From: Nilaparvata lugens
Taxonomy: Eukaryota; Arthropoda; Insecta; Hemiptera; Delphacidae
NCBI RefSeq assembly: GCF_014356525.2
Contig: NC_052508.1
Span: forward strand, 42,015,358-42,079,357
Direction of reading: 5' to 3'
Length of the DNA: 64,000 bases
Positions 19,912 to 32,860 of this stretch are shown piece after piece; position 1 is the stretch's first letter; each line of letters opens with the position of its first letter. Made by a program: the position numbers and the translations under genes. The notes below the pieces were generated by a model. The model saw only the letters and a list, made by a program, of their open reading frames with translations. It did not search any database and was not told the DNA's origin.

Positions 19912-22900
19912 TATCTCTCAGGCTTGGGTTCGGCCTCTGGTGGAAATTAGATAAATCAATTTATCTTATGAATGTGAGCTTTGCAAAAATCTAATAATTT
20001 ACTAACCAAAAATATATGAGTGAGCATTAAATTATAATAAATCATATATTAATAAATTTCCCTCTCTGTACATTTAACAGTTAATCTCATAAATGTTTCT
20101 TAAAAAATATTCCTTTTTACGTTTAATACTTGCGCAAGTTTTGATATCACTTTTAATATTCAAACAACCTCTTGATGAGCTAGCTTTTATAGATTATGAT
20201 AATACAAAGCACTGAGGGCCCTCTCAAATAATTCCTCAAATAAACTCATGTGTTGAAATTAACAATTTTGATGGCACTCCAGATTAGTTTCGATGTCCTA
20301 GGCCTTCCTGGTAGGCTGCTTTCGTTTTCTTCTAGAGGATTGTTTGATATTAATGACTCCTGTTATAATACAACTTCATTATACTTTATAATACAACTGA
20401 GTCTTATACCATTAATTTCTGAATATTAATTTTGGATACTTGAATGTGCAAATATTAAAAAGGGGATCTAGTCTTGTGCTCTATAAATTGATGACTGTTC
20501 CCGGTGACCTCTAGCAAGCAAGTTGGTAGACCTACCCTACTCTTTTCACAACCATACTTCCATATTTTTGAATTTGCATATAATTTAAATATCCACTCTG
20601 ATTGGTGCTCTCACTAGCCTCACTACTACACAAAGATGTGATTCAAAATTGTCAAAATATAGTCCATGCTAATCTGCTAGGTTACTGCATAAAGAGCGAA
20701 TATTATTGTTTTAAATATCTAGTTTATATTTGTTACAAAAATCTGGGCATCGCATAATTTACAATTCCTTATCGTTTATATAATAAATACATGTATATTC
20801 TGGATCAACTCGCTTTCACCGCCAGTCAATTACTGTATTCTGGTTGGCGCATCTTGAAATTACAAATGTATTCATGCGCTGAGTAAAGATACATCCTATT
20901 TCCTTAATATTTTTATTTATTTTATACATTTTGTTCATGCTCGTATGACATAATACATATTTTTGTAATTTTTGAAATGCTTATTTTTTTATATTGACAT
21001 GCCATGCTTGTTACTAACCCTCTGATCCTAGTTTAAGCTAATGCTACTTGTATGTAACTGAATTTGCCACGTGTCTGGCTAATTCTCAGTTTATACAGCT
21101 CGACCAATTATTTAGGTTGCTGACTAGTAAGTACCAAAGAACATAACCTCAAAAATTATTATTTCATATTATTAAATTAATAGCAATAATAATTATTTTC
21201 CTTTTCATTTGGCTGCTCAAACTGTAACCTGGATAACCATTATTATCCAATCTTGAGTTTGTTAACATCCTATCTAGCCATAGCAATACAGCTGTTTGCT
21301 TGAGCCCTATAATTTCTTTCCATTCAATGATTTTGATAACTATTCAAAATATATTCTCACATTCTTCATGAATGAATTGAATTCAAATAGTTGGAATTGG
21401 AATCCAATGACAGTTGAAAATTTTGATATGTCTCCGAAAACCATAAACTGAAATAGCCAAACCCCATCGAACAGAATCAGGCTCTAAAACTGATCCAGTT
21501 TCTTCCCTCTGATCTTCAATAAATGGCCAAATGAGAGTAACAGAGAGTGAAAATCTTATTGCTTTCTTATTGATAATGGAAATTCTTATCATCACTACTA
21601 GCAATACTCATGATGTGACCTATAGATAAGGCCAAATAAATGTAACAGGTAATGGAAATCTTATTGATTTTCTTATTCATATTTCATCATGGTTATTATT
21701 ATCATCACTTCATTATCAAAACTCTTATCTATCAGTTTATATTCTATTTACTTCTCAATAATAGCAATAATAATTATTAGCTAATAATTATAATAATAAT
21801 TATTCGGCCTCATTGAACATTTCAGATTATACTAAGAAACATCAACATTAGTTTCGATTTCGATAAATCAACAATACAGTATCCAGGGGAGTCCAATCTC
21901 ACTAGGCATCAAACCTGCAATCTATGTAGCATACAACTTACAATGATTAGCACCGAAACTCAAGTTAATTTTAGTATAATATCATATTCATGTTTATCAT
22001 TGCTCCCTTGTTGGTCTGAAAATCTGTGAACCACTTAAAAAATTGTATAACACTGCCTATACCCCTCATTCTTAACATTTCTCCTTCTTTAAAATCATAT
22101 CTTATTCCTTCCTTTTCTGTTTATCTATTCCCTCCTTTACTGTTCCCTATCTTCGTTATTTACATAATCTCTCATGACCATTCTTCCAATAACTTCCTTA
22201 TTTATCACTCTTCACTTCCTCTGTAATGGTTATAATATTTAAATGAATAAATAGGATTTTTGTTTTCATAGAGATAAATTTAGTATGGATACATCCGAAA
22301 AGTGTAGAATTGGGACTTCAACAATGAGACTTCAGTAATTTTGTGTGCAAATTTTTGTCATGAGAAATTTATTCTTCTGTTGAAAAATAATTTTTTCACA
22401 TCAAGATTTTGTTAACTTGCGTCCGGGAAGACTAAAATGCAGAGGTTGAGGTGTTCTCAAGGAACTGTATTCCCGTTAACGATGGGAAATACAAGAAATT
22501 TTAGGAATATTTTAAACTTGCATTATTCTCCTTTTCCACGGAATTATGATCATCTCCACATTTACCGTTGTCTTGTTGATGGAAGGGGAACAGAATTTGC
22601 GTGGAAATTCATTGGAATCTTTATCAAGCCGCGAATCGAAACAGATTGAAATCCAGAGGTAGCCTCGGGGCTCGAGGGCCCAGAATCAACGTGTTTGTTG
22701 AATTTGTTTGTTGTCTGAATTTTTTGAAATGTATTAGTTTTCATCGCGGGGAAAATTGGATTATTTTAATTTTTTGAAGTGAATGTGTAACTTTTATTGA
22801 AAATATTAGTGAGAGCATCCTAGTGTAGTGAAAATTATAATAGTATTGATTTTATAAATTGAACGAATGTTAGTGCCATTGAACTATGTAGCTAATGCTG

Positions 22901-22927
22901 AAAACCCTTGAATGACCGAGCCCTCAA
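19619..22927. other. non-coding stretch with short microsatellites
   Basis: A (TA)n microsatellite lies at about 19878-19917 and an AAT/ATT-rich patch at about 21765-21805. Short open frames near 21400, 22030 and 22440 show no domain or codon signature and are not called. Confidence 0.6.
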
Positions 22928-25900
22928 TTATAATTTCAATGCTTGCTGTTTTCCAGCTTATCGCACTCCATGTCGCAACAGGAAGGCTAAGTTTTAGAGA
23001 TAGTTCCATAATCTACATTCCTCGATGACTCGGAGCCACAATTTTTAAATATCTATCATGGGAAACTCGAAGTCATGGTCGTTCATAAGAGAGAGAGAAA
23101 ATAATTTATTTCGCTAACTCACTTACAATAATGGCTCTAGTCTATTGCGTATTAAATGTACTATTATAACTTGGGAAAAGGCCTGAATTAAAAATAGTGC
23201 TCGGCACACTCCCCCTCCTTACAGTGTGAAACACACAAAAAGAAATCTAATCAGGATATGTTATTATAGAGGCATTCTGTGTAATTTGGAGAGTCAAATT
23301 TCTGGATAGATAGTAGGATCCAATTTGAAGCGGGCCCTCTTCAAAAGAAATCTCTTTAATCATTCCGAAATTCAGCAAAATGTATAACTAATTGAGATTT
23401 GTGGCAAGAGTCTTTAGAACTGTGGCAAGAGTCAGGACAAAACAATATGGGCGTGTCCACTCTTCAAGTAGGTACTAAAGACGGACCAAGTATAATAATC
23501 TTGAATACTTCAATCACTTTATTGAGTCCCTGGTTATTTTCTTGGCAGAATCCAACAAGGGAAAACGTTTAAAAGACATCATAGTTTTAATTGGTTCTAT
23601 GTTACTCTGCTGTAGTAAAATATGAAGTACGTTGATTATAATAGTAAAGGATGAAACTTTTTCACTCTGCTGAATGTATTGGAATCTAACTATCATTACT
23701 ATAGAGTTGAGAATGCAAAAAATTGTTAATAATATAAAGCATAAAAAAAAATTAACAGTGAAATTCTTCTAGTTGAATTTGAAATGAAAAGGGAAAATCT
23801 CTTGAGTTAAGCATGAGTTTAAATTATTTGGTAGTTGAGAGTTGAAAGGTTGACTAAAAATTGAAATGGGGATATAAAGTAGAAATAGGTAGGAAAATTC
23901 GTGTCAAGGTAAGGAAATAGAATTTTGTTGAGAAAATTAAATTAAAGTAATTAACAGTATAGTTGAAATCTTATCTTGGCCAGTAGTAGTTAAATGCCGG
24001 GTGAACTGATGTAGGAGTCTTGGTCCAGTTCAAAGGAAAACAGAGAAGGAAGAGTGAGAGAGTTTTCCATGTGAATAAGTTGAGATATTTTGAGATCTAG
24101 TAGAGTAATTGAAACTAGTTGGATATGAAGTTTATTGTTGAGAAATAATTATGTGAGGCTCCAGTAAGGTTGAAAATGTCAGTGAACTTGAGAATCAGTA
24201 ATAGTGTAATAGTGGTCTATTAATGTGTTAGTGTATTGGTAAATTCAATAATGTTGATAATCAGAGGTCAAGCAGTAGCAGTCCAATGCTAAGATAGTTG
24301 TTCCAGTTGAATTTTCATATTATTAAATCATGCCTTGAGAATTATTCTTCCAGTGTTTAGAGAAAATGTCACGTACTTTGAGTTTGAGATAAATAATACT
24401 AGCGTTCTGTCGTAAAGGTTTCCTACTGGAATATTATAATGAAAAGTGTTTTCTCATTATTGTAGAATGCAAAATCACGCTTGAGTCATGTTGAAAAATA
24501 TCCGAAACAGATAGGAAACAGATCAGTCTATTGAAGACAAGATTTTTTGTCGTGAGTTATAAATTGGATAAGTTTTTGTGAGTATGGCACCACTCTATAG
24601 CATTGTCTCTATACACTCAACGAGATGATTCCTAATGAATGAGAAGGAGGAAAGAGAAAAAGAGTTATGATAAAGATATTTACCATATTTGTTAGAAGGA
24701 TTCATTACAGGTTCGTGAAGGGTTTATTAGTCAAAGATTTTGTTACGTGACAATATAATGTATATAGAAGAAATTCCAGAATGTAAATAACTTGCACAAC
24801 TAGATTACAGTAGTCATTAAATTATGTTATTAACCTCGTAATCTTAAATATATTTAGGTAGGTGAATTAGGTTTAATTTTATTTCATTGATCGGCTGCAT
24901 ACTCGCGGTAAATGAAACGATTGTACAGTTTTCTCACGGTAGTAGATAATTGATTGTTTGGCAAATTGGGTGATTATTAATTTTTGAAATTATCAACAGT
25001 CATAATATCCTATGTAGCAATGTATGTATGTGATGTCTCTAATAATAATAAGTTATTTAGCATAAGACGATTTATCATAATATTCTATACTATACCCATT
25101 TTCAATAGCTTAATACTCATCCATTCATAGTTAAGAACTATAGATTCGAATACCTAGTTAGGAGTTAGTACATACAGATGAAATATATTCTCATTCGTAA
25201 AATAATAAGGATAATGTCTGAGGCCTCATATTTTATATCCTATTCGCTTTATATTTCCTATTATTTTTTTATATCCCCATTCTTTATTAGTTTACCTTCC
25301 GTGATTAATACAATTATAATCTTATCATAGGTTTATTCAGTTCAACTGATTCCGTTTTAGTTCACTTTAATATAATTCAGTGGTAGAGATTTCCGGCTGG
25401 AATACAATAATGGATAGAAAAGTTTCATAGCTACGGAATGTACATCAAGCGTGTGTCATTGCTCTCCGATGGCTCGCTAGTGTTGCAGTTTCAACCATTG
25501 TTATCTTCGAATCGTAGTCTATGTAGAATAGTATTGCCTATCAAATTGCTTTATATTATTAACAATATTTTGCTTTCTCAACTCTATAGTAATGATAGTT
25601 AGATTTCAATACATTCAGCAGAGTGAAAAAGTTTCATCCTTTACTATTATAATCAACGTACTTCATATTTTACTACAGCAGAGTAACATAGAACCAATTA
25701 AAACTATGATGTCTTTTAATCGTTTTCCCTTGTTGGATTTTGCCAAGAAAATAACCAGGGACTCAATAAAGTGATTGAAGTATTCAAGATTATTATACTT
25801 GGTCTGTCTTTACTACCTACATGAAAAGTGGACACGTCCATATTGTTTTGTCCTGACTCTTGCCACAGTTTTAAAGACTCTTGCCACAAATCTCAATTAG

Positions 25901-26358
25901 TTATACATTTTGCTGAATTTCGGAATGATTAAAGAGATTTCTTTTAAAGAGGGCCCGCTTCAAATTGGATCCTACTATCTATCCAGAAATTTGACTCTCC
26001 AAATTACACAGAATGCCTCTAATAACATATCCTGATTAGATTTCTTTTTGCGTGTTTCACACTGTAAGGAGGGGGAGTGTGCCGAGCACTATTTTCAATT
26101 CAGGCCTTTTCCCAAGTTATAATAGTACATTTAATACGCAATAGACTAGAGCCATTATTGTAAGTGAGTTAGTGAAATAAATTATTTTCTCTCTCTCTTA
26201 TGAACAACCATGACTTCGATTTTCCCATGATAGATATTTAAAAATTGTGGCTCCGAGTCGTCGAGGAATGTAGATTATGGAATTATCTCTAAAACTTAAC
26301 CTTCCTGTCATGACATGGAGTGCGATAAGCTGGAAAACAGCAAGCATTGAAATTATAA
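22928..26358. mobile_element. long inverted-repeat element (arms about 815 bp)
   Basis: The left arm 22928-23744 and the right arm 25546-26358 are reverse complements with only scattered differences. The outer ends are TTATAATTTCAATGCTTGC and GCAAGCATTGAAATTATAA. The inner ends lie at ATAATATAAAGCA and its complement. Each arm encodes the same 60-codon frame, which I take to be incidental. The 1.8-kb spacer has no ORF of note. Alternatives: a foldback transposon, a non-autonomous long-TIR DNA element, or an inverted pair of retroelement 3' ends (each arm has a polypurine tract followed by TGTGCCGAG). Confidence 0.85.
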
Positions 26359-27315
26359 CAAACCACTGATTTTGCAGTTACTTTTTGGTCCAAAGGCTCT
26401 AGAAGCCATGCGACAATTGGTCAAATTGATTCCCTTCGTCCAATAGGAGACTTGTTTCTAAATACAGAAGTGGGGGGATTCCCCAGCCGGGAGACCAGAT
26501 TACGTTTCGGAGGACACTTTGGTAGGAGCACTACGAGATTAAAGATGTAGTCATTATGTTTCGCCCTTTTTGGGCAAGTTTACAAGTTTATATCATTAGT
26601 AAATGTGGGAGCTAGTTTTATTTTTATTAAAGTTTAAATTTTCTAGTAGTGCCATGTCCTGAAAAGTTTAATTGTGTTTCTTCATCGTGTACGAATAATT
26701 GTTTCTTCAAATAACCGCTAAGGTACGTAAAATAAGGTTAAAATATAATTTAGGGAATTTAATTGATTGAAACTTCCATAAGAGTATGGTATTAACAAAG
26801 CCTGTTATTTTTCAAGTTAATAATATTGATTGAGAATAATCCTTTTGATTTTATTAGTGATGGAAGATAATTATAATTTTTTTTTCTAAAGAAGTATAGA
26901 AAGTTTTCAGTTACGTTACATTTGAGTTATTGTTTCTGGAGATATATTATCATAGAGTATTGCTGAAAGTCAGGAAGATAGCCTTTTAATTGGAATGAAA
27001 TTTTTAAGATTATGTTCATATTGAGTTTAAGACTCAAGTTTATATTTTTCTGAGTGTGTTTTCTCATGGCGTTAAGGCTTTTAACTAAACGCTAATTTAT
27101 TAAATTATAACAGAACTTTTGAATTATTTGTGAAGAAAGATCCATTAATTCTGATACAAAGAATCAGTAGTTTAAAGATAAAAATCTATATAAAATGAGG
27201 ATTCAAATAGAATGAGAGAATTTAATTAATTGTAATCAATAGATAACTCCTGTTTTAGCTTTTGATGAATTGTAGGAAGAGTTAGAAATTAATGCTGTAA
27301 TACATTTATTTACAG
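26359..27315. other. no recognised feature
   Basis: A slightly GC-richer patch at 26465-26540 (GATTCCCCAGCCGGGAGACC) has no match I know; the rest is AT-rich. Confidence 0.5.
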
Positions 27316-27459
27316 CGGTTCATGTGTGTCCCCAAACCAACTTCATGTACCACCCCTTTGGTTCCGCAACTTTATGTAACACCGCTTCAAGACACCCGTT
27401 CAGACGACAGGTCTAGGGACGTAAGAGGACGTCGCCGTCAAGCCAAATTCAACCGGTAA
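27316..27459 (+). CDS. candidate terminal exon, CpG-rich
   Basis: A 3' splice-site-like sequence (ATACATTTATTTACAG) ends at 27315. From 27316 a frame of 47 codons runs to TAA at 27457, reading RFMCVPKPTSCTTPLVPQL, then YVTPLQDTRSDDRSR and a basic RGRRRQAKFNR end. The segment 27316-27530 is much richer in G+C and CpG than its surroundings. The donor-like AAGGTACTG at about 27477 would alternatively make it an internal or untranslated exon. No domain is recognised, so this is a weak call. Confidence 0.22.
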   Translation, partial: RFMCVPKPTSCTTPLVPQLYVTPLQDTRSDDRSRDVRGRRRQAKFNR

Positions 27460-27539
27460 AAGTTCACCGCCAAAAACAAGGTACTGTAACCCCGACGATA
27501 AAGCAACGTACAGACCAACGAAAGTGCAGTGTAGTGAAA

Positions 27540-28471
27540 CAAAGGTTCATTCGAGAATGTCAATCAAAAGTGGGGATTCAAAATTATTATGAAATGGGTT
27601 ATATGGGTTACTATCGAAGAAATTTGGGTTCAACGGGCTTTTCTTTCTTGAGTAATTTCATGTTGAAATTAATTTGTTATTTTATGACTGATATTGTTTG
27701 GTTTTGTGACGTATTGCTATCTAAACGGGGATAGTAATGCGCCCCCGAATCAGATGAAGAATGTCAACAAAGTAACATGAAATTGTTGTTTCTGCTGTTC
27801 GATTTTAGTTGCCAATGTTTATTGAAGTTTTGGTATTTTTCAAGTATTTCAAATTGTAGTGTGATTCTATAGTAGAAAACTATTAAATCAGGCATGGCAA
27901 GATTAATTGAAGTTTTCTTGACTCTATCCCGTTCACCTGCATGAATTAGGTATAGACTCAGGTGTTTTCTAGATGTGTCGGCCTATTTCTAAATTCTAAA
28001 TTTCATTCAAAATTATCTTCTTTATCATCTTTTAAAAAGGTCAGGCACATTATCTAGTTATCTGGTTATCTGCTTATCTGGTTATATGGATATCTGGTTA
28101 TGTGGTTATATGGGTATATATTCATGTTCAACAGATCTCGAAAAAGGCTCTAACGATTTTCACGAAATTTGGAACAAAGTAGGTTTATGATATGAAGATT
28201 CGATTGCACTCAGGTCTCAACCCTTGGATAACTCGCTTGGATAACATTGAGACGTATTGATTCCAATACGAGCTTGGAAAAACATCTGGAAATTTTGTCG
28301 TCTGTCGATACCGTAATGGAAGAGAGTGAACGAGAGCATGTGTGTGGGATCATCCAGCTGATCTCACGAGAAGAAAAATTCAGCAAGAGAAACTTATTTT
28401 CGTTTATTTCTCTCTTATTTAGGAAACATGTTTACTTCAGAAAGTCTAAAAAAGTAACAAGATGCTGTTAG
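27540..28471. repeat. TATCTGGT-type tandem run and an adjoining repeat
   Basis: About 28046-28120 is a degenerate run of an 8- to 10-bp motif (TTATCTGGTTATCTG). From 28136 the sequence ATCTCGAAAAAGGCTCTAACG resembles the internal block of repeat family A copies (CTCGAAAATGGCTCTAACG at 59083). This part is therefore probably a relative of that family. The 74-codon frame at 28247 lies inside it and is not called as a gene. Confidence 0.5.
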
Positions 28472-30892
28472 TGATACATAGTATATTAACAAATATTGTA
28501 GTAAACATAGTATATCATTCTGAATCGAATTCATAGTACATCTATTTGTAATCGATAATGTGTTTGTTTTTTGGAGTGTGAATGAATTGTTATTTTGATG
28601 AGTGATAGTAGCTTAACCTAGATTTTGATTTGAGCTGTAGTATTTGAAAAGGGACAGTCTTAGGCATAAGCCTGTTTTGCCTCCCCATTTAACTTTAAAA
28701 ATAATTGTACGACTGAGAAAATGAATAAATATATATAAACTATAAATTCAATCTTTTGTTACAAACTCACTATGATTTTACACTACAGAGCAAAGCTCGG
28801 TCCCCCGAAATTGAATAATTATATAGTCTGATTTATCCTATCTCCAGAGTAGATAATATAATTTATATAGTAATATCAGAATATGGAGGAATTCCTTTTC
28901 TTTTCATATTATCTCTAAAATGCAGAATTTCAAAAAACCTTGTGTATACATCTACGCGCAGTTGAAAAAGGAATATACCTGTCAAATCTCATTGAATTCC
29001 ATCAACGTGTTTGGCCGTAATCGCGTTACATACAGTCAATTCGTTCGGTCAATTATTTTTTGTATTGTTATTCATTGAAACTCGCCTCTGCGCTCAGGCT
29101 TTTGCGAACCTTGCTTGGACTTCCCCTTAAATACATTTATATTTTATCCTATCTAATGTGAACTCTTTCCCACTTCGGTCTTTGTTTTGAGTGGGTTTCG
29201 AACTCCCTCACTCCATACGGTATTTTGCCCGGCGTCAATCAATTACTATGAATTGATAAAATAATTAATTCACTATAATTTCACTCACTGTGTGGATACT
29301 TATATTTCACTCACTGAACTAATAATAGTATAGAAGAAAAAGATAAAGATAGATAGATCAGGGTCATGTGTAAGGGAATGTATAAAGTGAAAGGCAAAAC
29401 AAAGGTTAATTATGAATTCATTAAAAAACTTAAAATTTAAGAGAATTTATAAAATTGATTTAAGTATAGTAATGATTCAAAATATACAAGATTATTGAAT
29501 TTTTGAAAGTACTTCAGTTTAAGTTTAATTTTATACAGTAAAATTTAACAAATCATTCCTATTGTATTAGGTTACTTGAAGAATAAGATATAAAATAAAA
29601 ATATTGAACCTCCAGTTAAAACAAGATTACATTCAAAAATAAACTAACCAATCAATTTCAAAGAATAAATATGATTAGGGGAGCCTTGCTCTAATAAACT
29701 GCTTAGAAGAAAATTTCAACTGTAAGCTTCAAGAAGTTAATTAAAATTGTGTCTTTAGATATGAATTTAAAAAGAAGTAATGATTAAGTTTGCTCTTTAC
29801 TATAATGCTATAAAATTTGATATACTTATTTGGGCTTTTTAGGGTGGGGTGGAGTGGATTTGAAATGAGGAAAATTGAAAATTCTAAATACAATCTTTAC
29901 CTGGCTCAGTCAATTCCCTATAGGATAATTGAAGTCTGAAACCAAAAACTCACTCCTACACTGTCCAAAATCCAAGAGACTAAGAGAGACTCACAGCAAC
30001 TAACTCTGCAAGACATGGCTACCTGCATAAATAGCACCACGATTTTCCACCCCTCATCACCCTTCGCCCTCTAGCTCCGCCTACACTCAAACTCTTCAGC
30101 CTAATATTCTGCTTACAAATTGGATTCAAATATCAGTTCAAATTTACTATAATGTTCACTATGTTTATCATTTTAAACTATGGCTCCCCTTCATTATTAA
30201 AACAAATGATATCATATATTTTACCAACATTTAAACTCTTAAGTTTGGATACTGACAATTGAATGCATTGATTTGATTAATACAGTAATCAATCTTATAA
30301 ATCTGATATGGCAAATACTTCAATAATAAATACATGAAATTAACAAAATACAATGTCATACAGTACATCATTACAATTGAGTTGAATGAATCAAATTAAT
30401 GAGATACCAATTAATTACTACTTAATTAATTAAGCAGGTTTCTTATACTCATTGTCAACATGTTTCAATCAAATATACCTAATTTATTCTATTTACAAAA
30501 TTGTCCCTAGCCTATGAATTCGGATTCAACTAACTTAATTAGCTTATAATAATTATTAAATTATAATTCATTTTACAACATTATATTAAATCATAATTCA
30601 TTGTACAACATTATATTTGTTGAATACTTTATACATATAGCCTAATCTACTTCATGCCCTAGTTTTTATAAACATGTACTCGGTTCATGTTTATGGTTTT
30701 ATGTGATCACCATTCAAATAATTGATCATCAAATAATTGCTTCAATAATATTCATATGCTAAAATTGTAGCATATACTAACCACGTGGTTACATTGTAAA
30801 CTACATATCTATATTTACTTCTCTCCTAACTATATATCTATATTTCTATACACAATCTTCATTTAGGGTACCTGCCATCAACTTATGCTATA
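28472..30892. other. no recognised feature
   Basis: AT-rich sequence without supportable genes, RNA genes or repeats. Confidence 0.5.
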
Positions 30893-31135
30893 GACTAGCA
30901 GGAACCCGTGCTTCGCAAGGATCTATTTTCAAACATGATAATCTGAAAACTTGACTTAATGAAATTTTAAAGAGCTGTAAATAGGCCTATAACCATCCTT
31001 GGTTAATTAAGAATCTAGCCTATAAGCAAAATTTCAAGTTAATTAGTCCAGTAGTTCAGACGTGGTGATGCGTCAAACATAATTTTCCTATCCCATACGT
31101 GTATAAGCCAACTCTTTATTTTATTATAGATATGG
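30893..31135 (+). repeat. interspersed repeat family C, copy 1
   Basis: It begins CTAGCAGGAACCCGTGCTTC and contains CACGTGATGCGTCAAACAT-like and ATACGTGTATAAGCCA blocks. Inverted related copies lie at 54800-55035 (ending GAAGCACGGGTTACCTACTAG) and, partly, 52165-52335. The family has no ORF. The 'CCGTGCTTCGCAAGG' start is a phrase I associate with common insect SINE/RTE-type repeats. Confidence 0.7.
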
Positions 31136-31344
31136 TTAACGATTGCAAGAGATAGGAGTGTGGAACAGAATAGTTGTGAAACTATGATAGCGCCAGAAGT
31201 GTCTCAAACAAAATAGTAGGTACTACATGAACTTTTTGAAAGTGATTTAAAAAAAAAAATGTTAAAACAACAGAACTGAAAGTTGTCAACCTTATCATTC
31301 TACCTCCATTAGAGGCTTTTGTTTGAGCCAAAAGAAATCTTCTA

Positions 31345-31560
31345 TCTTCTATTTAAATAGAAAAATGAATATCTGATTGTGTGTTTGTTCCCTATGACTT
31401 GAAAAATACTTGACATAACGGCATGAAACTTTGGGAATATGTTGTGTGAATATTGGGGATGGTCTCTGACCAGAAATTTTAATAGGGTGGCAAATAATGA
31501 TTATTTATTAATCTATTTCACAGACCTATGTTTTCAAAATTGTTGGCCTAGAGGCTACCG
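31345..31560 (+). repeat. probable insect interspersed repeat
   Basis: The sequence around TGTGTGTTTGTTCCCTATGA followed by ACGGCATGAAACTTTGGG has the style of a widespread insect repeat. That repeat is usually a phrase like 'TCTGTTTGTTCCCTATAGAC ... GAAACT'. No second copy lies in the window, so this rests on recall. Confidence 0.3.
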
Positions 31561-31692
31561 AAGAACGAAAAGATGATCATGATTCAAGATCATATTGAGA
31601 TAATATGATTTAGCATCTAAAGTTACCAGCTGTAATAAACACGTCACCCTATGATAAATTGTCTAGCCTACTGATATTACAACGGTAGTTAT

Positions 31693-31868
31693 AGGTGCGT
31701 ACAGATATACGCGCCGCGAACATGATCAATTCACTTTTAATCAGCTGATGCCAAGCTTTTCATATCTGTATTTTTACAGGAACAGTAAGATACAGATATA
31801 ATAAGCTTGGCATCAGCTGATTAAAAGTGAATTACTCATGTTCGCGACGCATATATCTGTACGCACCT
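31693..31868. mobile_element. foldback MITE with arms of about 80 bp
   Basis: AGGTGCGTACAGATATACGC at the left end pairs with GCATATATCTGTACGCACCT at the right. Pairing continues through GAACATGATCAATTCACTTT, TAATCAGCTGATGCCAAGC and ATATCTGTAT to a short loop near 31780. One arm alone also occurs at 3791-3844, so the family is dispersed. Confidence 0.85.
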
Positions 31869-32860
31869 TTGAAGTTGAAGTATAGTTGATTGGTTCCAGC
31901 TGTAGATAAATGGTTCCTTAGAAGACCTATACAAATAATTATCACTCGCCCTATCATTGAGTAACCGAAAAATGTTGGAAAAAATTATTCACCTCATGGA
32001 AGAGAGTTGTTCATATTGCATTTATTATTACTGAAGAATGTCAGAATAATTCACATTTTTTTTTGAATTTAGCTTAGCTTATTTTCATCCTGAAAATCCT
32101 AAAATGGAAGATGGAAAGAATATGTAATTCCTGGTGATGATTCATCGTACATCGCATATTTCCTGGACCATCTAATCAACAACTATGAAAACATTGAACT
32201 CATCTTTGAAACACTAATTCATCCTATCTATTTTTTTTTTAATTCAACACTTTACTGTTAGATATTACTACCAATTGATTGAGAAGAATGTGTTTTGGGA
32301 ATAATGAATGCTGCATGACTAAGCACATAGGAAGTCCGTATTTAGATGTGGATGAAAATATTTATTGTCAGATATATTTCTTGATTCACCATAAATAAAG
32401 TGAAGTATACATTGACTTTTGGCGGTATGAAGTTCGCCAGGTAAGCTAGTTGTAAATAAAGCTTTATTATTAATAGTCAACACTGAAAAAAGACAGGCTC
32501 AATCACCAGGAGTACTATAAATTCTGTGAAGGACCAGTAAGCCATTAATTTTGATTAGTTTAATCACTCACATTATGGACAATCAATACATATGACATTT
32601 ATTAGCTACAAAATAAAAAACTTTGATTGAAGTGACCCCGACTACTACAATATGAATAACCATTTAGATCAAATAAAAGATATTACTCACATCTCTCATC
32701 AACTCGTACTTCTTGTTCACAAAATATTAACACAAAAATATGAGTTATATTGAATGAACTCACGGCTAGTACTCAAGTTTGTCTTTTCTGGCCATGCTTC
32801 AAATGAATATAGGTTTATGTTTGACATCTTGTTTTTGTAATCTTGTTGTCTATTAAGTAA
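31869..32860. other. no recognised feature
   Basis: AT-rich, no supported gene. Confidence 0.5.

Noticed and set aside
22437..22649. 70-codon ORF as a gene
   Set aside because: No domain, no splice or family context; composition not distinctive.
23514..25774. Matching 60-codon frames in the two inverted-repeat arms as a conserved gene
   Set aside because: Identity follows from the arms themselves; no domain, no excess conservation visible in the frame.
28247..28471. 74-codon ORF as a gene
   Set aside because: Lies inside a repeat-like segment related to family A and has no domain.
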